Source of the DNA: an uncultured Clostridia bacterium
GTDB taxonomy: Bacteria; Bacillota; Clostridia; Oscillospirales; CAG-272
Direction of reading: 5' to 3'
DNA: 64,000 nucleotides
Assembly: GCA_947630625.1 (NCBI GenBank)
Contig: CANRIL010000006.1
Coordinates: 1-64,000 of the forward strand
The notes beneath the pieces are model-generated. The model had not been told where the DNA came from, did no database searches, and saw nothing but the letters and a program-made list of their open reading frames with translations. This document shows positions 9,695 through 18,854 of the stretch, piece after piece; positions within the stretch are counted from its first letter, which is position 1, and each line of letters starts with the position of its first letter. The translations under genes were made by a program, and so were the position numbers.

Positions 9695-10423
9695 ATGAAG
9701 AAAAGGCTGCTTATTGTATTTGGTCTGCTTCTTTCGGTATGCGCCGTTTATTTTGTCCTGCTTTATTGCGGCGTCCTTCACATAAATAATCCGAGTTCGG
9801 AAAAATATCCGGTCACGGGGGTGGACGTTTCTTCCCATCAGGGGACTGTCGACTGGGAAGCTTTGGCGTCGCAGGACATAAAATTTGCATTTATAAAGGC
9901 GACGGAGGGGTCATCCTTTGTTGACGACCGCTTTACAGCGAATTGGGCGGACGCATCAAAAACAGATCTGCGCGTCGGCGCTTATCATTTTTTCAGCTTT
10001 GAGTCATCCGGCGAGGCGCAGGCTGAACTGTTCTGCGGCACTGTCGAGCCGGTTAAAAATATGCTTCCGCCGGTCATCGACGTTGAATATTACGGAAAAT
10101 TCAAGTCCGTGGATGATATCAACGTTTCCGATATCAAACTCGAACTCCGCGTTCTTGTGGAGAAATTGACGGACAAATATTGGATGAAGCCGATCATTTA
10201 TGCAAGTAAAGAAACGTATGATACGATCGTCAGGGAAGATTTCAGCGACTGCGATTTGTGGATACGAAGCGTTTATTCGGCTGTCGACAGCGATATCGAC
10301 TGGACCTTCTGGCAATATTCAAACAGGCATATTTTAAAGGGCTATTCCGGGGAAGAACGGTATATCGACATGAACGTTTTCTCCGGCACCGTTGAGGATT
10401 TCGCTTCTTATCCGAAAGGCTGA
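9695..10423 (+). CDS. Glycoside hydrolase family 25 (lysozyme-like), membrane-anchored
   Basis: VTGVDVSSHQGTVDWEALASQDIKFAFIKATEGSSFVDDRF...GAYHFFSF...PPVIDVEYYG. Confidence 0.93.
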   Translation: MKKRLLIVFGLLLSVCAVYFVLLYCGVLHINNPSSEKYPVTGVDVSSHQGTVDWEALASQDIKFAFIKATEGSSFVDDRFTANWADASKTDLRVGAYHFFSFESSGEAQAELFCGTVEPVKNMLPPVIDVEYYGKFKSVDDINVSDIKLELRVLVEKLTDKYWMKPIIYASKETYDTIVREDFSDCDLWIRSVYSAVDSDIDWTFWQYSNRHILKGYSGEERYIDMNVFSGTVEDFASYPKG

Positions 10424-10566
10424 TTTGAATATACGATTTTGAAAAACTCTTGACAGTGCAGCCGAAGGTTCCATGTGGCTCGGACGGGGTGAAATATATT
10501 TTGCGGGAAAGATTCGAAATATATCTGATCCGCTTGCATTTTCGGAAATTTGCTTTACAATGTAAG

Positions 10567-10619
10567 AAAGCTTCGACTGCATTATACGGCGCGGTGCCGG
10601 TATTGCATGTCGGAGCTTT
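10567..10619. other. Imperfect long hairpin (structured leader) upstream of a 22-aa ORF
   Basis: AAAGCTTCGACTGCA ... TGCATGTCGGAGCTTT. Confidence 0.45.
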
Positions 10620-10656
10620 GAATGAATATGAAAAATCGTGACAGGAGTGATAAACG

Positions 10657-10725
10657 ATGGTGCTGCTTTGCGTTATTATCTTTCCGTTTGCAGTTTTATA
10701 TTTCCTTTTGAAAATGAATAAGTAA
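10657..10725 (+). CDS. Candidate 22-aa hydrophobic small protein
   Basis: MVLLCVIIFPFAVLYFLLKMNK preceded by ACAGGAG RBS and followed by a terminator at 10758-10784. Confidence 0.5.
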   Translation: MVLLCVIIFPFAVLYFLLKMNK

Positions 10726-10757
10726 GCTTCATCATCTGAAACGGTGTATTACTGCTT

Positions 10758-10784
10758 AAAAACCGCCCGACATGGGCGGTTTTT
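10758..10784. terminator. Bidirectional terminator between small ORF and metH
   Basis: AAAAACCGCCC-GACAT-GGGCGGTTTTT. Confidence 0.85.
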
Positions 10785-10834
10785 AATTTGCCTTGCGGAC
10801 AGTGACACGTCCTCTTTGTCCGTCACGCGCCTCT

Positions 10835-13165
10835 TTAATCTCCGCGCCGCGTGCCGTAGACTTCATCCGCGATGCGAACGGTCTGCATTGCGTCGCTTGA
10901 GTAGTAGTCGGCGCCGAGGTCGCGGGCGAGCTCATGCGTCAGCACCGCGCCGCCGACGGCGATCTTGCAGTCACAGGCGGCGCGCAGCGCCTCGATCGTC
11001 TTTCTCATCGACGGGACTGTCGTCGTCATGAGCGCCGAAAGCCCGACGAGGCGCGCGCCGGTCGAAAGCGTTTCCGCAACGATCTTCTCCGGCGGCACGT
11101 CCTTTCCGAGGTCGTGAACATCGTAACCGTAGTTTGAAAGCAGAGCCGAGACGATGTTTTTGCCTATGTCGTGGACATCGCCCTCGACGGTTGCCATGAT
11201 CACGATCCCGCGGTCGCGGCAGCCGCCGCCCATCCGCTTCTTTATCTCCTCAAACGACGCCGAGGCGGCGTCGGCTCCGGCGATGAGCTGCGGGAGAAAC
11301 GATCTGCCCGATTCATATTCTTCGCCGAGACGCGAGAGCCCTGGGATTATGTGGCCGTCGATTATCTCAAGCGCATGGACGCCGCTGTCAAGCAGCTCCG
11401 AGGTGAGGCGCACGGAGTCGTTTTTATTGCCGCGCAGCACTGCTTCGGCAAGTGTATAAGATTGTTCGGCGTTTGCCTTATTTAAATCGGAGAAGTCCCC
11501 GGAGAGCGCTTTATAAGCTGAAAGCGCACCTTTCATTGCTTCGGACTCCGGATTCAGTATCGCCGCCGAGAGTCCGCGCGAGAGCGCGAGCGTCAGAAAC
11601 GCGGCGTTGACAGCGTCGCGGTCGGGCAGACCGAACGAGACGTTTGAGACGCCGAGCACGGTTCCGACGGAGAGCTCGCGCGTTATTTTTTCTACGGCGT
11701 CAAGCGTTGTTTTTGCGGCGTCCTTATCCGCGGCGACAGTCAGCGTCAGCGCGTCGATCAGGATATCGCGGCGCGGAATGCCGTATTTTTCCGCTTCATT
11801 TACGATGCGGCGCGCGATCTCAAGTCTGCCGTCCGCCGTCGGGGGTATCCCTCCCTCGTCGAGCGTCAGCCCGATCAATACGCCGCCGTATTTTTTGACG
11901 AGCGGGAAAACATCGTCCATGACCTCGCGCTTGCCGTTGACGGAATTGACGATCGGCTTGCCGTTGGCGGCGCGCAGCGCCGCTTCCATTGCATTTATGT
12001 CGGAGGTGTCTATGACGAGCGGGAGTCGGACTGCTGCCTGTACTTCGCGAACGGCGCGCAAAAGCGTTTCGCGTTCGTCCGTCCCGGGGACGCCGCAGTT
12101 GATGTCGAGCGCGTCCGCCCCGGCGTCGGCCTGTGAACGCGCGAGCGCGACGATTTTGTCCATGTCGCCGGACTTGAGCGCGTCGCGCAGCTTCGGCTTG
12201 CCCGTGGGATTTATGCGTTCGCCTATAACGATCGGGGAGGTGCCGAAAGTGACGGTGCAGGCGCCTGAGGCGGCGCGGGTCGGGAGGGAAACTTCGCGCT
12301 GCACGACGTTCATCCCGGCGACGAGGGCCGATGTTTCGCGGATGAAATCAGGCGTCGTGCCGCAGCAGCCGCCAACCGCCGCCGCGCCCATTTTTGCCAT
12401 ACGCAGGTTGTATTCGGCATATTCGGCGGGGCGCATGTTATAATATGTTCGCTCGCCGTCGACGGTCGGCAGCCCGGCGTTCGGGCTGACTATGACGGGG
12501 AGGGAGGTCGCTCCGAGCAGTTCCGGCAGCGCCTGTTCCATCGCCTCGGGCCCCGTGCCGCAGTTGAGCCCGACGGCAGAGACGCCGAGCGATTCCGCAA
12601 CGGCGGCAAACGTCGTGATATCTGCGCCCGAAAGCAGGCGGCGGTTTTTGTCTACGGTGAATGAGACGAATATCGGCAGATCACACGATTCTTTGGCGGC
12701 GATTATCGCCGCTTTTGCTTCATAAATATCTGTCATCGTCTCGCAGAGGACGCAGTCGCAGTATGGCGCGCCGGAGCGGATCACGTTTTTGTAAAGCGCG
12801 ACGGCGTCCTCAAAGTTGAGGTCGCCGAGCGGATGAAGGAGATGTCCGGTCGGGCCGAGGTCGAGGGCGACGAATCCGTGCCCCGCCTCGTCAACGGCTT
12901 CGCGGGCGAGCCTGCACCCGGCCACCGCGATTTTATCAGCGTCAGGGCTGCCGGGGCGCGCGGCGACGAACGTATTTGACTTGATAATATCCGCCCCCGC
13001 GCGAAGATATTCGCGGTGAAGCGCCTTGATATCGTCCGGGCGGGAGATGTTCCACGCGTCGGAGTGTTCGCCGGGACGGAGCCCCATCGACTGGAGCACG
13101 GTGCCGGTCGCGCCGTCAAATATCAGCAGGCGGCGGCCTAAAAGAGAGAGGAGATTTTCTTTCAT
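10835..13165 (-). CDS. metH: Cobalamin-dependent methionine synthase (Hcy-binding, pterin-binding and B12-binding domains; no reactivation domain)
   Basis: GATGTVLQSMG, GGCCGTTPDFI, VIGERINPTGKPKL, EGDVHDIGKNIVSALL. Confidence 0.92.
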   Translation of the reverse strand: MKENLLSLLGRRLLIFDGATGTVLQSMGLRPGEHSDAWNISRPDDIKALHREYLRAGADIIKSNTFVAARPGSPDADKIAVAGCRLAREAVDEAGHGFVALDLGPTGHLLHPLGDLNFEDAVALYKNVIRSGAPYCDCVLCETMTDIYEAKAAIIAAKESCDLPIFVSFTVDKNRRLLSGADITTFAAVAESLGVSAVGLNCGTGPEAMEQALPELLGATSLPVIVSPNAGLPTVDGERTYYNMRPAEYAEYNLRMAKMGAAAVGGCCGTTPDFIRETSALVAGMNVVQREVSLPTRAASGACTVTFGTSPIVIGERINPTGKPKLRDALKSGDMDKIVALARSQADAGADALDINCGVPGTDERETLLRAVREVQAAVRLPLVIDTSDINAMEAALRAANGKPIVNSVNGKREVMDDVFPLVKKYGGVLIGLTLDEGGIPPTADGRLEIARRIVNEAEKYGIPRRDILIDALTLTVAADKDAAKTTLDAVEKITRELSVGTVLGVSNVSFGLPDRDAVNAAFLTLALSRGLSAAILNPESEAMKGALSAYKALSGDFSDLNKANAEQSYTLAEAVLRGNKNDSVRLTSELLDSGVHALEIIDGHIIPGLSRLGEEYESGRSFLPQLIAGADAASASFEEIKKRMGGGCRDRGIVIMATVEGDVHDIGKNIVSALLSNYGYDVHDLGKDVPPEKIVAETLSTGARLVGLSALMTTTVPSMRKTIEALRAACDCKIAVGGAVLTHELARDLGADYYSSDAMQTVRIADEVYGTRRGD

Positions 13166-14022
13166 TTTCCTATTATATCAGAGATGTTGTTCATTATCGC
13201 CGCCGCCGTTTCGGGGCGGTTCATCGTATATATGTGGACGTGGTTGACGCCGTGCGCAAACAGGTCGATTATCTGCTCGGTCGCGTACGCTATGCCCGCC
13301 TGCCGCGTCGCCGCCGCGTCGTCGCCGAAGCGGTCTGCGATCGCCCGCATTCGGGGCGGCAGGACGGTGCCGGAGAGCTCCGCCGAGCGGATGATCTGGC
13401 GCGCGTTCGTCACGGGCATGATCCCGGCGACGACGGGCAGATCTATCCCGGCGCGCAGCATTCGGTACAGAAACGCGTAGTAGATATCGTTGTCGAAGAA
13501 CATCTGCGTCGTCAGAAATTCAGCCCCCGCCTCCGCCTTCATCCGCAGATATCCGATATCGTCGGCATACGTGCGCGATTCGGGGTGGCAGTCCGGATAG
13601 CAGGCTCCGCCGAGGCAGAAGGAGCCACGCGCGTGTATGTAAGCGATCAGATCGGACGCATGCGGGAAATCCGTTTTTACGGCGGAGCCGTCCGCAGGCA
13701 GATCGCCGCGGAGCACGAGGACGTTTTCTATCCCGTGCTCGGATAGGGAGCGCGTCAGTCTGTCGGCGTCGGCTTTGTCAGACGAAACGCACGTCAGATG
13801 CGCGAGCGCCGGTATGCCGAAGGATTCAACGGCTTCGGCGACGCGGAGCGTATAATCCGCCGTGCTTCCCGCGCGGCACGTGACGGAGATGAACGAGGGC
13901 GACAGCGGAGCGAGCTTTTCAATGATCCGCTCTGTTTCGTCTATGCTCTGAAACGATTTCGGCGGGAATATCTCAAACGAAACAGACGGGCGATCACGGC
14001 GCAGTATTTCACTTATTTTCAT
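13162..14022 (-). CDS. metF: Methylenetetrahydrofolate reductase
   Basis: MKISEILRRDRPSVSFEIFPPKS...ISVTCRAGS...LVLRGDLP; start set at 14022, ATGA overlap with upstream gene. Confidence 0.92.
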   Translation of the reverse strand: MKISEILRRDRPSVSFEIFPPKSFQSIDETERIIEKLAPLSPSFISVTCRAGSTADYTLRVAEAVESFGIPALAHLTCVSSDKADADRLTRSLSEHGIENVLVLRGDLPADGSAVKTDFPHASDLIAYIHARGSFCLGGACYPDCHPESRTYADDIGYLRMKAEAGAEFLTTQMFFDNDIYYAFLYRMLRAGIDLPVVAGIMPVTNARQIIRSAELSGTVLPPRMRAIADRFGDDAAATRQAGIAYATEQIIDLFAHGVNHVHIYTMNRPETAAAIMNNISDIIGK

Positions 14023-14804
14023 CCGTTTTTCCTTTCGGTCAAAGACAGTATCAGCCGCCACGACAACCAGATCAGAAATGCGCAGAGCGTCAGCGCGGCC
14101 ATATATAAAATCGAGTTGACCTGCCAGCCGAGAAGGGCTGTTATGTCCCGGCAGACCGGCAGTGGCGACGGGGTGGGGCCGAGGTAGAACATATTTACCT
14201 CGGGGCGGCTTTTGTGCATCGAAAAATTGATCGCGAACGCGGCGGCGCAGAGCATCAGATAAAACGCGGCGGCGTCGGAGAATCGCTTGCCGCATCTGCC
14301 GCCGGCGGCGGCGCGGACGCCGAGAAAAATCAGCGTCAGGTGCCAGAGAAACGAGTGCAGCGCCATCGCCAGATACGGCCGCAGCATCGTTTCCGGCGAG
14401 ATATATGATGCCGCCCCGCCCATGAGCCCGTAAGTCGCGAGAAACGTATATGCGGCTCCCCGCACGCGTTCGTTTTTGACGAACGGCGCGGCGAGCGCGA
14501 CGTACATCGGGATCGAGCAGAGCTGAAACGGGATGAGGTCGGCGCGCCATTGTCCCTCAACGGCGGGGTAAAACAGCTGTTTATATATCTCCCCAAGCAG
14601 CAGGATCATCCCGACGGCGAACATGAGCGGGTCGCGGCACGCCCTCTCCTTTTTCGGCATCATCTTCGACGTGAGAACGGCGAGGACGCACGCGGCGGGG
14701 ACGCCTACGGCGAAGAACGCGAAATGGAAGCTGCCGTAAGGCTTCAGCCACGACTCCGGCATCCGCCATGCGGTCTTTTTTATCAGATCAAAGAGCGCGT
14801 CCAC
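14019..14804 (-). CDS. YwaF/TIGR02206-like integral membrane protein
   Basis: Multi-TM protein with FHFAFF and QLCSIPMYVAL motifs resembling YwaF family. Confidence 0.65.
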   Translation of the reverse strand: MDALFDLIKKTAWRMPESWLKPYGSFHFAFFAVGVPAACVLAVLTSKMMPKKERACRDPLMFAVGMILLLGEIYKQLFYPAVEGQWRADLIPFQLCSIPMYVALAAPFVKNERVRGAAYTFLATYGLMGGAASYISPETMLRPYLAMALHSFLWHLTLIFLGVRAAAGGRCGKRFSDAAAFYLMLCAAAFAINFSMHKSRPEVNMFYLGPTPSPLPVCRDITALLGWQVNSILYMAALTLCAFLIWLSWRLILSLTERKNG

Positions 14805-14901
14805 GTCATGCCTCCCCCGGTTTTATTTGCAGATACATTATACATTGTTTTTGCCCGCTCTGCAAGCCGATTATTTGCTTTATCGGTTTTTCCGGCGCTG
14901 C

Positions 14902-14930
14902 TTGACATTAAAGCCGACAGGTTGTATAAT
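14902..14930 (+). promoter_or_regulatory. Sigma-70-type promoter
   Basis: TTGACA-17-TATAAT. Confidence 0.8.
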
Positions 14931-14970
14931 TTATTCGCAATGTTATATATAAGATCGGAGAAACAGAGAA

Positions 14971-15738
14971 ATGAAAAAATTTATATCGCTGCTGCTTCTG
15001 CTTGCGCTTACGCTGACTTTCGTGCTCTCATCGTGCGCCGCCCCAGAAGGCGACGGACAGACGACTGGCGGGGACGGATCGGGCACGGCCGGGGAGACGG
15101 GCGGCGCGACGGACGCGAAAACGGACGGGGACGAGCCGGAAGAGGAATTATATCTTGAGGATTTTTATCCGTTTGAAGGCAACATAGTTCCCGACTCCGT
15201 AAAAAATTTCGGCTGGCTTGCGCCGGACGCGACATCTGAATTTATATACGTTGACGCAAGTCACGTTATTCACGACGGGAAGGGTACATGGAACAACATG
15301 ACCGACCGCCTGCCGACAAACGTTTTCGACATGAACGCTTACACGTATTACGACTGCGACGAGACTGACGAGACGGTCAACAACGAGGACATGAACGTCG
15401 GGATACCTTACAGCGGCTCCGAGCCGTTCCCGACGGGATATGTCGGCGCATATATCGAGGACGGCATATATCTGACCGAGATACGCTGGTTCGGCCGCGC
15501 CGACAACCCGGACCGTAACGCGGGCGGCGTCTTTCAGGCGTCCGTCGACGGGGAGACGTGGGTCGATCTATACACGATTCAGTATAATTCCCCGTGCGTC
15601 GACTATATGATCGTTCACCCGAGCGATATGCCCGAATCGTGCGCGACGACGGTATATCACTATGTCAGATACGTCAGCCCGGTCGACGGCTTCTGCAACA
15701 TCTCCGAAATCGAGCTCTGGGGCAGACCGGCGAAGTGA
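14971..15738 (+). CDS. Lipoprotein with discoidin-like C-terminal region
   Basis: Lipobox LSSC; VYHYVRYVSPVDGFCNISEIELWG resembles F5/8-type C domain ends. Confidence 0.65.
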   Translation: MKKFISLLLLLALTLTFVLSSCAAPEGDGQTTGGDGSGTAGETGGATDAKTDGDEPEEELYLEDFYPFEGNIVPDSVKNFGWLAPDATSEFIYVDASHVIHDGKGTWNNMTDRLPTNVFDMNAYTYYDCDETDETVNNEDMNVGIPYSGSEPFPTGYVGAYIEDGIYLTEIRWFGRADNPDRNAGGVFQASVDGETWVDLYTIQYNSPCVDYMIVHPSDMPESCATTVYHYVRYVSPVDGFCNISEIELWGRPAK

Positions 15739-15771
15739 TTTGCGCTGACGGAGCGTGACCGATAAAAGTCC

Positions 15772-16275
15772 TTGTGCGCTTTTAAAAATTTGGAATATAA
15801 TTGCGGATTTCAAAGGGATAACAACCGGTTCCGGTACAGGGCGGCTGCCGTCATAGTTGAGGACGGGTGCGTGCTTTTCGCGGGAAACGAGCGGGAAGAC
15901 TACCTTTATTCCATCGGCGGCGCGGTACATATGGGCGAGACGGCGGAGGACGCCGTCCGGCGCGAGGTATTTGTAGAGACGGGCGTCAGATACGAAATTG
16001 ACCGCCTCGCCGTGATACACGAGAATTTTTTCAATGAAAATTCGGGCTCGCTCAAAGGGCTGTCGTGTCACGAGCTCGCGCTTTACTTCATTATGAAGCC
16101 GCGCGGGACGCAGGAACTGAACAGCGACAGCTATACTCTCGGCGTCCGCGAGCATATGCACTGGATACCGATAGAAAAGCTCCCGGAATATAAGGCGTTT
16201 CCGTCGTTCATGTATGAATACCTGACGACCGCGCATGAGGGCGTCGAGCATATCGTCGCGGATGAGAGGGTATAA
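15772..16275 (+). CDS. NUDIX hydrolase
   Basis: GGAVHMGETAEDAVRREVFVETGVRYE Nudix box. Confidence 0.9.
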   Translation: MCAFKNLEYNCGFQRDNNRFRYRAAAVIVEDGCVLFAGNEREDYLYSIGGAVHMGETAEDAVRREVFVETGVRYEIDRLAVIHENFFNENSGSLKGLSCHELALYFIMKPRGTQELNSDSYTLGVREHMHWIPIEKLPEYKAFPSFMYEYLTTAHEGVEHIVADERV

Positions 16276-16304
16276 CGCTTGACCGGTTTAAAAATCTGAA
16301 AAGC

Positions 16305-16345
16305 GAGGGGAGGGAAACTTTCGATTGGCAGTTTCTCTCCCCTTT
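16305..16345. terminator. Convergent-gene terminator hairpin
   Basis: AGGGGAGGGAAACT...AGTTTCTCTCCCCT with one mismatch. Confidence 0.6.
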
Positions 16346-16358
16346 AAAATATATCGTT

Positions 16359-17813
16359 TTACGCCTCAAACTCGCCGCGTATGTCTTCTTCGGGCGGCGG
16401 CGTCGGATAGTCGCCGGTAAAGCAGCCGCGGCAGATGCCGAGCCCGCCGACGATGTCAGAGAGCCGCTCCGTGCGCAGATATGCGAGCGTATCCGAGCCG
16501 ATTATGCTCCGTATCTCCTCCGTTGTGCGGTTGTAAGCCAGAAGCTGCGTTCGCGCGGGAACGTCGGTCCCGAAATAGCACGACCACAAAAACGGCGGGG
16601 AAGAGACGCGCATGTGGACTTCCTTCGCGCCCGCCTCGCGCAGGATTTTTATGATCCTGTCCGATGTCGTTCCGCGGACTATCGAGTCGTCGATTATGAT
16701 TATGCGCTTGCCTTCGACTGCTTCGCGGATCGGGTTCAGCTTGACGCCGACGCTCGTTTCGCGGTTTTTCTGGCGCGGCTTGATGAACGTTCTGCCGACG
16801 TAGGCGTTTTTGACGAACGCGGTGCCGTACGGGATGCCGGACTGGAGCGAATAGCCGAGCGCGGCGACGTTCCCGGATTCGGGCACGCCGACAACGAGGT
16901 CGGCGTCGACGGGGGAGTCGATGGCGAGGTATTTTCCCGCGAGCATCCGCGAATGATAGACGCTCATACCGTCAATAATGCTGTCGGGGCGCGCAAAATA
17001 TATGTATTCGAAGACGCAGCGCGCCTCCCGTTCGCGCGGCAGCGCGTGAGACATGTCCGACGTGAGCCCCTCGGCGGATATTGTCACGATCTCGCCCGGC
17101 AAAACGTCGCGGACAAAATCCGCGCCCACCGTGTCGAGCGCGCATGATTCGCTCGCGAGCATCCATGTCCCCTCGCGCTTTCCGATGCAGAGCGGGCGGA
17201 ACCCGTATGGGTCGCGCGCGCCTATCAGCTTGCGCGGCGACATTATGACGAGCGAGAACGCGCCGCGGAGCTTGTCCATCGCCCTGCCGACGGCTTCCTC
17301 GACCGTTTTCGAGTTCAGCCGCTCGCGGGCGATGTGGTACGCGATGAGCTCCGTGTCGATCGTCGTCTGGAAGATAGCGCCCGTGCGCTCAAGCTCGCGG
17401 CGCAGCTCCGGCGCGTTTACAAGGTTGCCGTTGTGCGCAAGCGCGAGCGTGCCCTTGACGTAGTTGAGCACGAGCGGCTGCGCGTTTTCGCGCGTGGAGC
17501 CGCCGGCGGTCGAGTATCTGACGTGGCCGACGCCCATGTCGCCGGGCAGCTTTTCAAGCGTTTCATGCGTGAACGATTCGTTCACGAGCCCCATAGATTT
17601 ATGGGAGAGGACGCGGCGCGGTCCGTCCGTTCCGGTGACGGCGATGCCGCAGCTTTCCTGCCCGCGGTGCTGAAGGGCTAAAAGGCCGTAATATATCGTC
17701 GAGGCAACGTCTCCGCCGTCCGTGTCGAATGCGCCGAAGACGCCGCATTCTTCGCCGAGCTTGCGGTCTAAATCCTCAAGCGAGAAAATTTCCTTTTCGT
17801 GTTCCGTTTCCAT
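16359..17813 (-). CDS. purF: Amidophosphoribosyltransferase
   Basis: ECGVFGAF N-terminal nucleophile, ALQHRGQESCGIA, IIIIDDSIVRGTTS PRPP motif. Confidence 0.97.
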   Translation of the reverse strand: METEHEKEIFSLEDLDRKLGEECGVFGAFDTDGGDVASTIYYGLLALQHRGQESCGIAVTGTDGPRRVLSHKSMGLVNESFTHETLEKLPGDMGVGHVRYSTAGGSTRENAQPLVLNYVKGTLALAHNGNLVNAPELRRELERTGAIFQTTIDTELIAYHIARERLNSKTVEEAVGRAMDKLRGAFSLVIMSPRKLIGARDPYGFRPLCIGKREGTWMLASESCALDTVGADFVRDVLPGEIVTISAEGLTSDMSHALPREREARCVFEYIYFARPDSIIDGMSVYHSRMLAGKYLAIDSPVDADLVVGVPESGNVAALGYSLQSGIPYGTAFVKNAYVGRTFIKPRQKNRETSVGVKLNPIREAVEGKRIIIIDDSIVRGTTSDRIIKILREAGAKEVHMRVSSPPFLWSCYFGTDVPARTQLLAYNRTTEEIRSIIGSDTLAYLRTERLSDIVGGLGICRGCFTGDYPTPPPEEDIRGEFEA

Positions 17814-17880
17814 ATGTGACGCTCCGTATCAAAACCGATACGGCAGCCGCCGCCCGGCGTCTGCCGTATGATAAGTTTTT

Positions 17881-18588
17881 TTAGTCAAGACCGAGTCTTC
17901 TGAATACTTCGTTGTAAGCTTCCTCAACGTTTCCGAGGTCGCGGCGGAAGCGGTCCTTGTCAAGCTTCTCGTTCGTCTTTACATCCCAGAGACGGCACGT
18001 GTCAGGCGATGTCTCGTCTGCGAGGATGATCTTACCGTGGTAACGGCCGAATTCGATCTTGAAGTCGATGAGCCTTATCCCCGCCTCGAGGAAATATGCC
18101 TTTAGCACGTCGTTTACCTTGAACGCGTACTTCTTGATCGTTTCGATCTCTTCCCATGTGGCGAGCCCGAGCGCGACGGCAAAATAATCGTTGATGAGCG
18201 GGTCGCCGAGCGCGTCATTCTTATATGAAAATTCGATCGTCGGCTCCTTGAAGGGCGTGCCCTCCGGGACGCCGAGGCGCTTTGAGAAGCTCCCTGCGGC
18301 TACGTTTCTGATAATGACCTCGAGCGGGACTATCTCGACCTTCTTCACCGCCGTTTCGCGGTCGGAGAGCTGTTCGATAAAGTGCGTCGGAACGCCTTCC
18401 TTTTCGAGAAGCGCGAAGACGCGGTTCGTCATTTTGTTGTTGATGACGCCCTTGCCGACGATGGTGCCGCGCTTTTCGCCGTTGAACGCCGTCGCGTCGT
18501 CCTTATAGTCGACGATGACGACATCGGGGTCGTCTGTGGCGAATACTTTCTTTGCCTTGCCCTCGTAAAGCTGCTGTAACTTCTGCAT
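17881..18588 (-). CDS. purC: Phosphoribosylaminoimidazole-succinocarboxamide synthase
   Basis: [29 protein letters not shown]; start moved to 18588. Confidence 0.96.
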   Translation of the reverse strand: MQKLQQLYEGKAKKVFATDDPDVVIVDYKDDATAFNGEKRGTIVGKGVINNKMTNRVFALLEKEGVPTHFIEQLSDRETAVKKVEIVPLEVIIRNVAAGSFSKRLGVPEGTPFKEPTIEFSYKNDALGDPLINDYFAVALGLATWEEIETIKKYAFKVNDVLKAYFLEAGIRLIDFKIEFGRYHGKIILADETSPDTCRLWDVKTNEKLDKDRFRRDLGNVEEAYNEVFRRLGLD

Positions 18589-18754
18589 GATTTTATACTG
18601 CTCCTGATTCGCCGTGCCGGGAACTTCCGGCGCGTGATTTTTGACATGGATATTATATATCAGCCTACGTTCAAAATCAATAGTCAATACGCACATATGG
18701 CGCATGTTTTAAGGGGGAATTATTCGTTTTTTCGGGGAAAAAGTTTTTTTCGCC

Positions 18755-18783
18755 TTTACAAGCGCGCTCAGTCGTGGTATAAT
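18755..18783 (+). promoter_or_regulatory. Sigma-70-type promoter of uvrB
   Basis: TTTACA-17-TATAAT. Confidence 0.8.
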
Positions 18784-18796
18784 ATCATATCGTAAC

Positions 18797-18808
18797 GAAC
18801 ACTTGTTC
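18797..18808. promoter_or_regulatory. LexA/DinR SOS box
   Basis: GAACACTTGTTC (GAAC-N4-GTTC) 13 nt past the uvrB -10. Confidence 0.85.
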
Positions 18809-18854
18809 ACAGATTTTGGACGCATCAGACGAAAAACACGAGCGGGAGGGAAAG

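Noticed and set aside
10835-13165. Truncated/degraded metH because the reactivation domain is missing
   Set aside because: Short MetH without the C-terminal activation domain is normal in many clostridia; the activation protein may be encoded elsewhere.
14805-14970. SAM or cobalamin riboswitch upstream of the metF/metH operon
   Set aside because: No recognisable SAM-box or B12-box elements in the intergenic region.
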